A stretch of 33,198 bases of DNA, taken from a virus. How positions within the stretch are numbered: position 1 is the stretch's first letter; every line of letters begins with the position of its first letter. Both the position numbers and the translations under genes were made by a program. Where the stretch lies: the IMG/VR virus record IMGVR_UViG_3300005265_000855, positions 1 through 33,198 of that record. One strand, written 5' to 3'. This document shows, piece after piece, positions 7,192 to 12,483 of this stretch. The notes below the pieces were generated by a model. It made no database searches. It worked only from the letters and a program-made list of their open reading frames with translations, and was not told the origin of the DNA.

Positions 7192-7433
7192 CGCTCCTCC
7201 TCCATCTCCGTTGCCTTCTGCGGCCAATGCTTGACCACGTAGGTTGTTATACCTCGGATTGCCGCGAGGGCCAGCGTGGAAAGAAGGCCCAGGCGACAAC
7301 CTCCGGCGACGCGAGTTCTGAGCTGATCGCTGTCCTCATCCTCAGGGCAAAGGACGGCGACAGCGATAAGGTACTCCTCGCCCTCCAACCTCATCTTCTC
7401 CTTGCCGTCAACCATCACCACTAGCTGGCTCAT
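7173..7433 (-). CDS. hypothetical small protein (86 aa)
   Basis: Not recognised. The start ATG at 7433 has GGAGGTGGAGCG in front and overlaps the stop of the loader-like gene (ATGA). Residues 1-30 look like beta strands (LVVMVDGKEKMRLEGEEYLI). A short polar loop (PEDEDSDQ) and a hydrophobic helix (about 48-65, GLLSTLALAAIRGITTYVV) follow, then a charged tail ending in a tryptophan. It may be a small partner of the helicase or loader given its position between them, but no motif shows this. Confidence 0.55.
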   Translation of the reverse strand: MSQLVVMVDGKEKMRLEGEEYLIAVAVLCPEDEDSDQLRTRVAGGCRLGLLSTLALAAIRGITTYVVKHWPQKATEMEEERWTTAS

Positions 7434-8380
7434 CGCTCCACCTCCATATATCGGGAAAGGCGCGCATAGGCCTCCCTCCTGCCCTCCTCCCTTTCCCTCC
7501 TCTCCTGCTCCTCCCGCTCCAGCTCCTCCAACAGGCTGGGCAGGGCGTGCCATACAGCCGCCAGGCCGTGTGGCATCATGCGGTTCGTCGCCGGGCAGAT
7601 GAAGAATAGCTCCACTATTCGCTTAGCCCGCTCCACCCCACCCACCTCCTCTATCAACTTCTTCGCCATCCTCATCTCCCGCTTGAACCTTCTACTGCCA
7701 GGCACCAGCCTCAATCTCCTGTGCTGATACTCGTCCAGGCAGCGAAGGAACTCGCCCAGCACCTGCTCCGGCCCGCTAGCGCCCACCACCAGCGCGCCCA
7801 CCTTGTTTTGCACAGGATTCGCAGAACTTAAAGAATTAAAGGCCTGCCTCTCCGCCTCCTCTATCCTCTTAGCCACCAGGCCCATTATCCGCCTGGCTGC
7901 CCCCTGTTCCCACTGCCAGGGGGTCAGCACTGCGGCCAGGGACGAATACAGCCAGCGCAGTACATCCGCCTGTGCTGGCGGCGGCAGGCGCAGGATGCTA
8001 TCAGGTAAGGGGAAGGCTAACTGCAGCTTCTCCAACCCAAACCGCTCTGCACAGACCGCTGCCGCCTCCTCCATGAAGCTCCTTCCGTCCACGCCGACGG
8101 CCACCACCATCCTTTCCCCTTCCTTCAACCTGACCGCAAATCCGACGGCCTCCAAGGCCCGGAAAGATTTGGACAGCCTCGTCTGGCTGATGCCAAATTG
8201 CTCAACCACGCCCCGCTGCACCAACTGGCATACCGATAGGCCCTCTCTCCTCCACGCCTCCAACCGCTCATCCTCCTGTACCTCCGCCTGCCACTGCAGC
8301 CATAACCCGAGGGGCAATAACCGCTCAGCGCTCACCACCCTCAACAGCTTTGTCGTGATCACCTCATCTGGCACCTTCAT
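7430..8380 (-). CDS. putative replication initiation / helicase loader protein with winged-helix N-terminus
   Basis: The 316-residue protein starts at ATG 8380 after GGAGGTGGGCAAG. The first 110 residues look like a winged-helix domain (MKVPDEVITTKLLR; then VEQFGISQTRLSKSFRALEAVGF), the layout of DnaD-like or phage replication initiators. The middle is leucine-rich. The C-terminal third is helical with a long run of Glu/Arg (about 285-305) that is probably coiled coil. No Walker motif is present, so it is not a DnaC-type ATPase. The reason for the call is the fold pattern plus its place just upstream of dnaB. A plain transcription regulator is the alternative. Confidence 0.55.
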   Translation of the reverse strand: MKVPDEVITTKLLRVVSAERLLPLGLWLQWQAEVQEDERLEAWRREGLSVCQLVQRGVVEQFGISQTRLSKSFRALEAVGFAVRLKEGERMVVAVGVDGRSFMEEAAAVCAERFGLEKLQLAFPLPDSILRLPPPAQADVLRWLYSSLAAVLTPWQWEQGAARRIMGLVAKRIEEAERQAFNSLSSANPVQNKVGALVVGASGPEQVLGEFLRCLDEYQHRRLRLVPGSRRFKREMRMAKKLIEEVGGVERAKRIVELFFICPATNRMMPHGLAAVWHALPSLLEELEREEQERREREEGRREAYARLSRYMEVER

Positions 8381-8425
8381 CTTGCCCACCTCCTTTAACT
8401 CCAAACTTGGGACGAAAACCTCAAC

Positions 8426-8454
8426 TTGACATCTTTTGCAATTTGTGCTAGAAT
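8426..8454 (+). promoter_or_regulatory. plus-strand sigma70 promoter pointing against the operons
   Basis: TTGACA (8426-8431), 17 bases, TAGAAT (8449-8454), with TGC directly before the -10 (extended -10). Transcription would begin near 8461 and run antisense into the 3' end of the two-HTH gene (8489-9271). No plus-strand gene or clear terminator follows. It is one of only two plus-strand promoters seen and closely resembles the one at 9326. Confidence 0.6.
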
Positions 8455-8488
8455 AGCAATGGGTTGGCCGGTGTTAAGGGGTAAATTT

Positions 8489-9271
8489 CTATGCCCTTAC
8501 CACCAGGGCCCATATCCCAACGCCATACTTCTCTTCTTCAAAGAGATAGGCCGCCTGTTGCCCCGCTTGTATCGCACGGGCTAAACTACCGGCCTTGTGG
8601 TAGTAGAGGCGCGAATAACCCTCGCCGGGCGAAAGAGCTAGCGCCCTATCTACCTTCCGGGCCATGCCATAGCTCGCCCGATCAAACGGGGCAACATATC
8701 TATTTGGCAGTTGAAACCAAACACCGTCTGCGGCCATCTTGTATGGCGATGGGATGTGAAAGGCCAATATGTCGTCGGTCGTGGGCCAGGGACAACGGGC
8801 ATAGTTCTGTCTTACCTCCACCCCGGCCAACCTCTCCCATTGCCTCAATGTCTGCCGCGTTCTACCCCATAGCTCCTCCAACCTCTGTCTGCTAATCACC
8901 ACCCCCTTTTCGCCCTTTTGCGCCAGCCAGGCGGCGTAAAGGGCCGCCCTGAAACGACGTAAGGGAAAGAGGCAATCACTGTCCACCCACACGGGCTTGC
9001 CAACACGGCAACCTAACGTCTCCGCTACCTTGCCTAACCCCACCAGAAAGACGCGGCGACGCCCTATCCGAAAGAAGGGCGAAGATAACGCCTTCCTCAC
9101 CCGCCAGGCTGGGATGCCGAAACGGTCAGCCACCGCTGCAAGCTCATCCCGCTTGACCCAGCCTTTGCCCTCCTTATCCTGGGCACGCAGGATAAGCCAG
9201 AGGCGGTAGCTGTCCTCTAACCCTCTCTTGACTACTATCCTACCTAGCTCACCGTGAACCTTCAGCTTCAT
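8489..9271 (-). CDS. putative DNA-binding protein with two HTH regions
   Basis: This 260-residue protein is not assigned to a family. Two helix-turn-helix-like stretches can be seen: KRDELAAVADRFGIPAWRV (about 40-58) and VISRQRLEELWGRTRQTLRQ (about 124-143). The rest is basic and aromatic, ending in a beta-like segment (GVGIWALVVR). It could be a replication initiator or a phage regulator; the position beside the loader and helicase genes fits either. The ATG at 9271 has no ribosome site, which is unusual here. An open frame on the same strand ends exactly at the start (ATGA), so translation may depend on coupling. Both flanks carry plus-strand promoters. Confidence 0.5.
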   Translation of the reverse strand: MKLKVHGELGRIVVKRGLEDSYRLWLILRAQDKEGKGWVKRDELAAVADRFGIPAWRVRKALSSPFFRIGRRRVFLVGLGKVAETLGCRVGKPVWVDSDCLFPLRRFRAALYAAWLAQKGEKGVVISRQRLEELWGRTRQTLRQWERLAGVEVRQNYARCPWPTTDDILAFHIPSPYKMAADGVWFQLPNRYVAPFDRASYGMARKVDRALALSPGEGYSRLYYHKAGSLARAIQAGQQAAYLFEEEKYGVGIWALVVRA

Positions 9272-9325
9272 CGGTTTCTAAGCTGCACTATACTGCTTGG
9301 AGGAAACCCTTCCTGCCACCTTCGC

Positions 9326-9354
9326 TTGACAAATCGTGGCTTCTCTGCTACACT
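9326..9354 (+). promoter_or_regulatory. plus-strand sigma70 promoter of the small RNA
   Basis: TTGACA (9326-9331), 17 bases, TACACT (9349-9354), preceded by TGC. Transcription would begin near 9361, directly at the first base of a stem-loop. The promoter points away from the gene at 8489-9271 and towards the terminator at 9402-9440. Confidence 0.7.
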
Positions 9355-9360
9355 GTTAGT

Positions 9361-9440
9361 TGCGATTAGGCCTGCCCTTTCTCTAATCGCAGCCCACCTC
9401 GCCCGCCTGGGTGTTAGCCCAGGCGGGAAATCTTTTTTTT
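9361..9440 (+). ncRNA. predicted phage small RNA (about 80 nt)
   Basis: Between the plus-strand promoter and a T-run lie two stem-loops. The first pairs TGCGATTAG (9361-9369) with CTAATCGCA (9383-9391) over a 13-base loop. The second pairs CCCGCCTGGG (9402-9411) with CCCAGGCGGG (9418-9427) and is followed by eight Ts. The linker between them, 9392-9401, is GCCCACCTCG. It can pair with GAGGUGGGC, the extended Shine-Dalgarno sequence in front of at least five genes of this phage (8380, 10733, 18006, 18234, 22051). No peptide frame with a ribosome site was seen in it. Existence as a transcription unit is well supported by signals; the trans-acting role is inference. Confidence 0.55.
9402..9440 (+). 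terminator. intrinsic terminator of the small RNA
   Basis: A 10-base-pair GC-rich stem (9402-9411 with 9418-9427, six-base loop) is followed by AAATC and then T8 (9433-9440). The five-base gap before the T-run makes it less than ideal. Confidence 0.55.
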
Positions 9441-9518
9441 GTCAAAAACTGGCCGACAGGGCCGCAAGGCGGGCAGGGCGGCGGATAAGATTCTTCGTGG
9501 CTTGCCCTGTCGGCCAGT
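9440..9518 (-). terminator. minus-strand terminator with long stem (15 bp, 41-base loop)
   Basis: ACTGGCCGACAGGGC (9448-9462) and its exact reverse complement (9504-9518) form a perfect 15-base-pair stem. On the minus strand it ends directly in TTTTTGAC (9447-9440), the form of an intrinsic terminator. It closes the operon ending at 9539 and meets the plus-strand terminator at the same bases. The 41-base loop is large for a terminator. Confidence 0.55.
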
Positions 9519-9538
9519 GCTCACGGTGCCACCCTCCT

Positions 9539-9745
9539 CTAGCCCTGCCCACCTTGGCTAGCTACATCTGGACTCTCCTCAACATCCGTCAGTGTTAAGA
9601 GAAAGAGATAGCTATCTTCGCCCTTTACTGGGCCATAGACTTCAACCGATACCTCGGTACCCAGCTCCTCCACAGGCCGGTCGGCTATGACCGACTGCAC
9701 TTCGTCACCAACTACCAGCACCGCTAGGTGGCAAACCTTACCCAA
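9539..9745 (-). CDS. hypothetical small protein (68 aa)
   Basis: Not recognised. The start is TTG at 9745; GGAGCGGTAGCG stands in front, and the stop of the upstream gene (9748) is only two bases away, so coupling is likely. The protein looks like a small all-beta fold (VCHLAVLVVGDEVQSVIAD, then TEVSVEVYGPVKGED and SYLFLLTLTD) with a polar glycine-rich tail. It is the last gene of its operon before the terminator at 9440-9518. Confidence 0.5.
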   Translation of the reverse strand: MGKVCHLAVLVVGDEVQSVIADRPVEELGTEVSVEVYGPVKGEDSYLFLLTLTDVEESPDVASQGGQG

Positions 9746-9747
9746 CG

Positions 9748-10041
9748 CTACCGCTCCAATATGCTAATCGGCCACAGGCCCAACAACCAGCCTACGACCA
9801 GGATCAAAAGACCAAAACCCAGGACGGCGACTAAACAGCCAACCTCTCGCTCAAACCTGCCGCTGCCCAAAGGATACCGTCTTACCGATAGACCAAAGAA
9901 CAGCGAGGCCAGCGCCAGAAAGATCAAGATACTGGCATCCGACAGATGACGGAACTGCCTTATCACCCACAGGCAGGCCAACGCCAAGGCTATCAGGGCA
10001 ATCTCGTTCCATAAGCTAACCCGCTTCCGCCGCCTCTTCAT
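9748..10041 (-). CDS. small membrane protein with about three TM helices (97 aa)
   Basis: Not recognised. The start ATG at 10041 has GGAGGTGGCGG in front. A very basic N-terminus (KRRRKR) is followed by three hydrophobic segments (about 12-26, 36-51 and 67-92) with positively charged loops (VRRYPLGSGRFER), predicting the N-terminus inside. The size and topology are compatible with a holin or another phage membrane protein, but there is no lysis cassette beside it. Confidence 0.6.
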   Translation of the reverse strand: MKRRRKRVSLWNEIALIALALACLWVIRQFRHLSDASILIFLALASLFFGLSVRRYPLGSGRFEREVGCLVAVLGFGLLILVVGWLLGLWPISILER

Positions 10042-10246
10042 CCGCCACCTCCACGTACTGTGCCGACACGCTCTGCAATCTGGGCGTGCCCTCCGGCGGA
10101 CTATCTAACACCACCTGCACCACAGGCCGGAGGCTATAGGGCGAATAGCATACCTGCCAGACGGTGCCGGGATAGCGTCCGTCCGTAAAGGCGGTCACAA
10201 CCACCCTATCACCTGGACGCAACCGCCAAATCTCACGCTCCTCCAT
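10016..10246 (-). CDS. hypothetical small beta-rich protein (76 aa)
   Basis: Not recognised. ATG at 10246 follows GGAGGAGGGGG. The sequence is that of a small beta barrel (WRLRPGDRVVVTAFTDGRYP, then TVWQVCYS, RPVVQVVLDS), somewhat like SH3- or KOW-type domains, with an acidic C-terminal helix. It overlaps the membrane gene downstream by 26 bases and the cysteine-rich gene upstream by 14 bases. No function can be assigned. Confidence 0.55.
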   Translation of the reverse strand: MEEREIWRLRPGDRVVVTAFTDGRYPGTVWQVCYSPYSLRPVVQVVLDSPPEGTPRLQSVSAQYVEVADEEAAEAG

Positions 10247-10418
10247 CCCCCTCCTCCTGATCCTCCAAAGGATCAAACCCAGGCCTGGGATAGAACAATC
10301 TGCACCGTTTGCTGTCTTTCATCATCTTTGCAGGTACCTCACCCACACAGTATCCGAAATGCTTATCGCCTTCAACCCTCACGAAGTAGATACAGTTGCC
10401 GCAGCACTCACTCTCCAC
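10233..10418 (-). CDS. small cysteine-rich, probably zinc-binding protein (61 aa)
   Basis: The protein starts at GTG 10418 with AGGAGGTTACG in front. Cysteines C5, C6, C9, C24 and C39 (ECCGNCIYF, YCVGE, KRCRLF) suggest one zinc- or metal-binding site in the N-terminal 40 residues, followed by an acidic, disordered tail (LEDQEEGDGG). Similar short CxxC...C...C proteins are common in phage accessory regions and usually lack an assigned role. Confidence 0.6.
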   Translation of the reverse strand: MESECCGNCIYFVRVEGDKHFGYCVGEVPAKMMKDSKRCRLFYPRPGFDPLEDQEEGDGGA

Positions 10419-10427
10419 CGTAACCTC

Positions 10428-10733
10428 CTAGGAGAAGAAGAACCTTCTATCGTATTCCGCTATCTTCAAGGCGAAACGGCGAAACCAGCCGTGACGACGG
10501 ATCGAATACGGCAGGCTACAAAGGCGGTTGAACAACCAGCGAAACGGCAAGCTCAATATACGTCGCGGGCGTCGCAGATAGAACTGAATCCGCTCGGCTC
10601 GCGACAGCTCGATGGCACTGCCGAGGTTGCCAAACACCCATGCCAACGCCCGCACCTGTTGGCTAGTACCGTGACGCGCTAGAAGGCTATCCACCCTTCT
10701 TGCTTCCTCAAAGTCCGGCCTGTGTACCTTCAT
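10428..10733 (-). CDS. hypothetical basic protein (101 aa)
   Basis: Not recognised. The start ATG at 10733 is supported by GGAGGTGGGCAG. The protein is helical and strongly basic (RRPRRILSLPFRW, then YSIRRHGWFRR), ending in YDRRFFFS; nucleic-acid binding is plausible. It lies directly after the broken polymerase X gene (stop at 10745) in the same direction, and its ribosome site is one of those that match the small-RNA linker exactly. Confidence 0.5.
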   Translation of the reverse strand: MKVHRPDFEEARRVDSLLARHGTSQQVRALAWVFGNLGSAIELSRAERIQFYLRRPRRILSLPFRWLFNRLCSLPYSIRRHGWFRRFALKIAEYDRRFFFS

Positions 10734-10744
10734 CTGCCCACCTC

Positions 10745-10999
10745 CTAATATAAGCTCACCCCGTAGTGCTCATAAGGCTGCCCCTCGTTAGCCTCCTCCG
10801 GGACATCCCTATCCTTGGGCGGTATCCAGGGCAAGCCCAATGCCCGGAAAATCTCCCGCTCCGAGCGCCAGGCGACACGCTGCCCCGTACCCATCCTTAC
10901 CAGGCCCACGCCGTTGACCTTGAGGCGAAACCCCCTCCTCATGGCCAACTGTGCCAGCCAACGATTGTGCTCCTGCTGCCAGTTCTGATAAGAAAGGTT
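10745..10999 (-). pseudogene. polymerase X-type nucleotidyltransferase, 3' fragment
   Basis: Reading on from the right end of the tnpB element, the frame gives DNLSYQNWQQEHNRWLAQLA, then RRGFRLKVNGVGLVR and finally EREIFRALGLPWIPPKDRD. The last motif is the C-terminal signature of DNA polymerase X-family thumb domains (EEEIFxALGLPxIPPExRE). The matching N-terminal part lies on the other side of the element (12287-12483). An internal ATG at 10948 could still start a 67-residue peptide, but without catalytic residues. Confidence 0.75.
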
Positions 11000-11007
11000 G
11001 TCAGCTA

Positions 11008-11027
11008 CTGACGGCTCAAACCGTCAG
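11008..11027 (-). other. right-end hairpin of the tnpB element
   Basis: CTGACGG (11008-11014) pairs with CCGTCAG (11021-11027) over a six-base loop that contains the tnpB stop codon. An overlapping alternative hairpin, GTCAG-cta-CTGAC (11000-11012), lies at the very tip. In IS605 elements this end forms the 3' part of the guide (omega) RNA, with the guide taken from bases beyond the tip, here towards lower coordinates. An RNA covering roughly the last 100-150 bases of tnpB is expected from the family; its 5' end cannot be seen. Confidence 0.5.
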
Positions 11028-12170
11028 CTTGCCTCCCGAAGAGGCTTCAGGGGTGGCTGACGGCACCCCACCGTCCCGAAGGACGGCATAGCGGTTGCGG
11101 ATATTGCGTGCAGCGTTGAGGTCGGCATGAAGTTCGAGACCGCACCAAGGACAGGAAAACCGATGACGAGAACGCACCCCCTTAAGGCCACATCTGGAGC
11201 ATATTTGGCTGGTGTCTCTGGGGTCAATCAGAGCAACTTGACCTTTGCCTTCGACCTTGTATCTAGCGAAGGTAAGCAACATTCCTCTCGGCCAGGTATG
11301 GAATCTCCGGTTCCAAAATCGGGGCCCCTTCCTCCCTTGCTTAAAGTTCAGGTCCTCAAAGACAAGGACGCAGTTCTGCGGAGCCCATTCGACCAGCTTC
11401 TTGGAAGCCATGTGACAGAAGTCCTTGGTGCGGCGAGCTTGCTTGCCCTGAAGCCGTTTGAGGGCCCGAGCGACGCTCTTTGTACTTTTGCCCTCTGCCT
11501 TACGGGCCGCAAGCTTCTTTTGAAGCCGCTTGATGGTCTTTCGGGTTCGCTTATTGGCGATCCGCCTTTCGAGGCCAGAGATGAAAAGCTCTCTCTCCTC
11601 AGGGTCAACCGCCACAAGAGCGTTAGTCTCATTAAGGTCAACTCCGACGGGAAGGATACCAGGTGCATCTGGAATTTCAATGGTCAAAGCAACGTAGCCG
11701 ATAAGCTTCCCATTCTTAACCTTCACTGTGATGCTGTCTATTTCCGTGGCTCTGGCCAGCATCGGCTTGAAGTAGTCGGGGACGGTGTAGTGAAGACGCT
11801 TTCTGCCGGCTACCGTCCAGATAGAAAGTGTGCCGTCCTTTCGGAAGTCAGCGTCCCTTCCGCGCTTCCCAACGAGAAAAAGCGCAAAAGGCTTCTTGTA
11901 CTTGATAGGCTTCTTGAGCTTGTGTCCATTGTGCTTGGCCGCTACATAAGCTCCTGCAACGAGCCTAATGGCGGTACAAGTAAGCTGGCTGGAGAGCTTT
12001 CCCTTGACCGAGTGATAAATAGCTTTATGCAAGGGAAGTGCTCCGAGGGGCTTCCCTTTATTCCAAGCTTTAGGGGAAATCCGGTTGCAAACCTCTATAA
12101 AGGCCCGGAGGGTTGCCTTGAGGTCTTTGTCGGGTTCTATGACTATTTGAGCTGTCCGTCGAACTTTCAT
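11016..12170 (-). CDS. tnpB: TnpB RNA-guided nuclease (IS605 family)
   Basis: TnpB is the transposon-encoded RNA-guided DNA endonuclease related to Cas12. The 384-residue protein is full length for compact TnpBs and has all three RuvC acidic residues: D178 (GVDLNETNAL), E272 (VFEDLNF) and D350 (HADLNAARN). The zinc finger is intact, with C324/C327 and C340/C343 (CSRCG, CPWCG). The N-terminal helical part and a coiled, basic RuvC insertion (about 200-250) are present. The start is ATG 12170; no strong ribosome site precedes it, but its own promoter does. The 3' end runs into the right-end hairpin. By its motifs the enzyme looks active. Confidence 0.93.
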   Translation of the reverse strand: MKVRRTAQIVIEPDKDLKATLRAFIEVCNRISPKAWNKGKPLGALPLHKAIYHSVKGKLSSQLTCTAIRLVAGAYVAAKHNGHKLKKPIKYKKPFALFLVGKRGRDADFRKDGTLSIWTVAGRKRLHYTVPDYFKPMLARATEIDSITVKVKNGKLIGYVALTIEIPDAPGILPVGVDLNETNALVAVDPEERELFISGLERRIANKRTRKTIKRLQKKLAARKAEGKSTKSVARALKRLQGKQARRTKDFCHMASKKLVEWAPQNCVLVFEDLNFKQGRKGPRFWNRRFHTWPRGMLLTFARYKVEGKGQVALIDPRDTSQICSRCGLKGVRSRHRFSCPWCGLELHADLNAARNIRNRYAVLRDGGVPSATPEASSGGKLTV

Positions 12171-12179
12171 GGCAGTTAT

Positions 12180-12207
12180 ATTATACCACTAACAGAAGAA
12201 ATGTCAA
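12180..12207 (-). promoter_or_regulatory. tnpB promoter
   Basis: On the minus strand TTGACA (12207-12202), 16 bases, TATAAT (12185-12180), with TG one base before the -10. The ATG follows within ten bases of the -10, so the message would be leaderless or nearly so. Confidence 0.6.
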
Positions 12208-12243
12208 ACGAATAGTGGAAAGGAGGTCAAAGCCGAAATTCCT

Positions 12244-12263
12244 CTGCCGACTAAAGTCGGCAG
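12244..12263 (-). other. left-end hairpin of the tnpB element
   Basis: CTGCCGACT (12244-12252) and AGTCGGCAG (12255-12263) form a near-perfect palindrome, the subterminal hairpin expected at the left end of an IS200/IS605 element. It lies about 25 bases inside the estimated junction with the polymerase X fragment. Confidence 0.6.
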
Positions 12264-12286
12264 TCCCTTTGCGGCTGTATTCTTTT

Positions 12287-12483
12287 GTCGGATTCCCGAA
12301 AAGGTCGTGCTGTACTGCCAGAAGGGGGATTGCCACCACATCGAGGTCGTGAACTACGGGCTGGCGACGGCGGAGGCTACCAGCGGGGACTATCTTCCGG
12401 CAGACAGGGCGAAGCTGATCTCTTAGCTCCACCCACACCTGCCAGGCTTCCTCCCAGGGGAACTCACTCTTTGCGGAAACCAT
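12287..12483 (-). pseudogene. polymerase X-type nucleotidyltransferase, 5' fragment
   Basis: Starting at ATG 12483 (GAGGTGGGTC in front), the frame gives about 65 residues including the nucleotidyltransferase signature AGSLRRRQPVVHDLDVVAIP and then DLFGNP. In family X polymerases the GS-RR helix and the DxD pair hold the first two catalytic aspartates. The host frame is then lost into the tnpB element and resumes at about 10999. The third catalytic aspartate and the TGS motif are found in neither fragment, so the gene is dead even if the element were spliced out precisely. Confidence 0.75.

Larger units (their letters stand above)
11000..12289 (-). mobile_element. IS605-family (tnpB-only, IS1341-type) element inside a polymerase X gene
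   Basis: The element holds one gene, tnpB, and no Y1 transposase (tnpA). A subterminal hairpin lies at each end: left end 12244-12263 and right end 11008-11027, as in IS200/IS605 elements, which lack inverted terminal repeats. The ends given are estimates: the host gene's frame is recognisable up to about 12290 and again from about 11000. The element carries its own promoter (12180-12207). With no tnpA here, movement would need a transposase from elsewhere. Confidence 0.75.

Noticed and set aside
8491-8895. Plus-strand open frame of 134 codons just after the promoter at 8426
   Set aside because: Tempting because a promoter and a GGGG stretch precede the ATG, but the protein is proline-, serine- and arginine-rich shadow sequence of the two-HTH gene, with no domain.
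11127-12215. Plus-strand open frame of 362 codons across tnpB
   Set aside because: It is the antisense of tnpB, which has every family motif; the plus-strand protein has no recognisable domain and no ribosome site.
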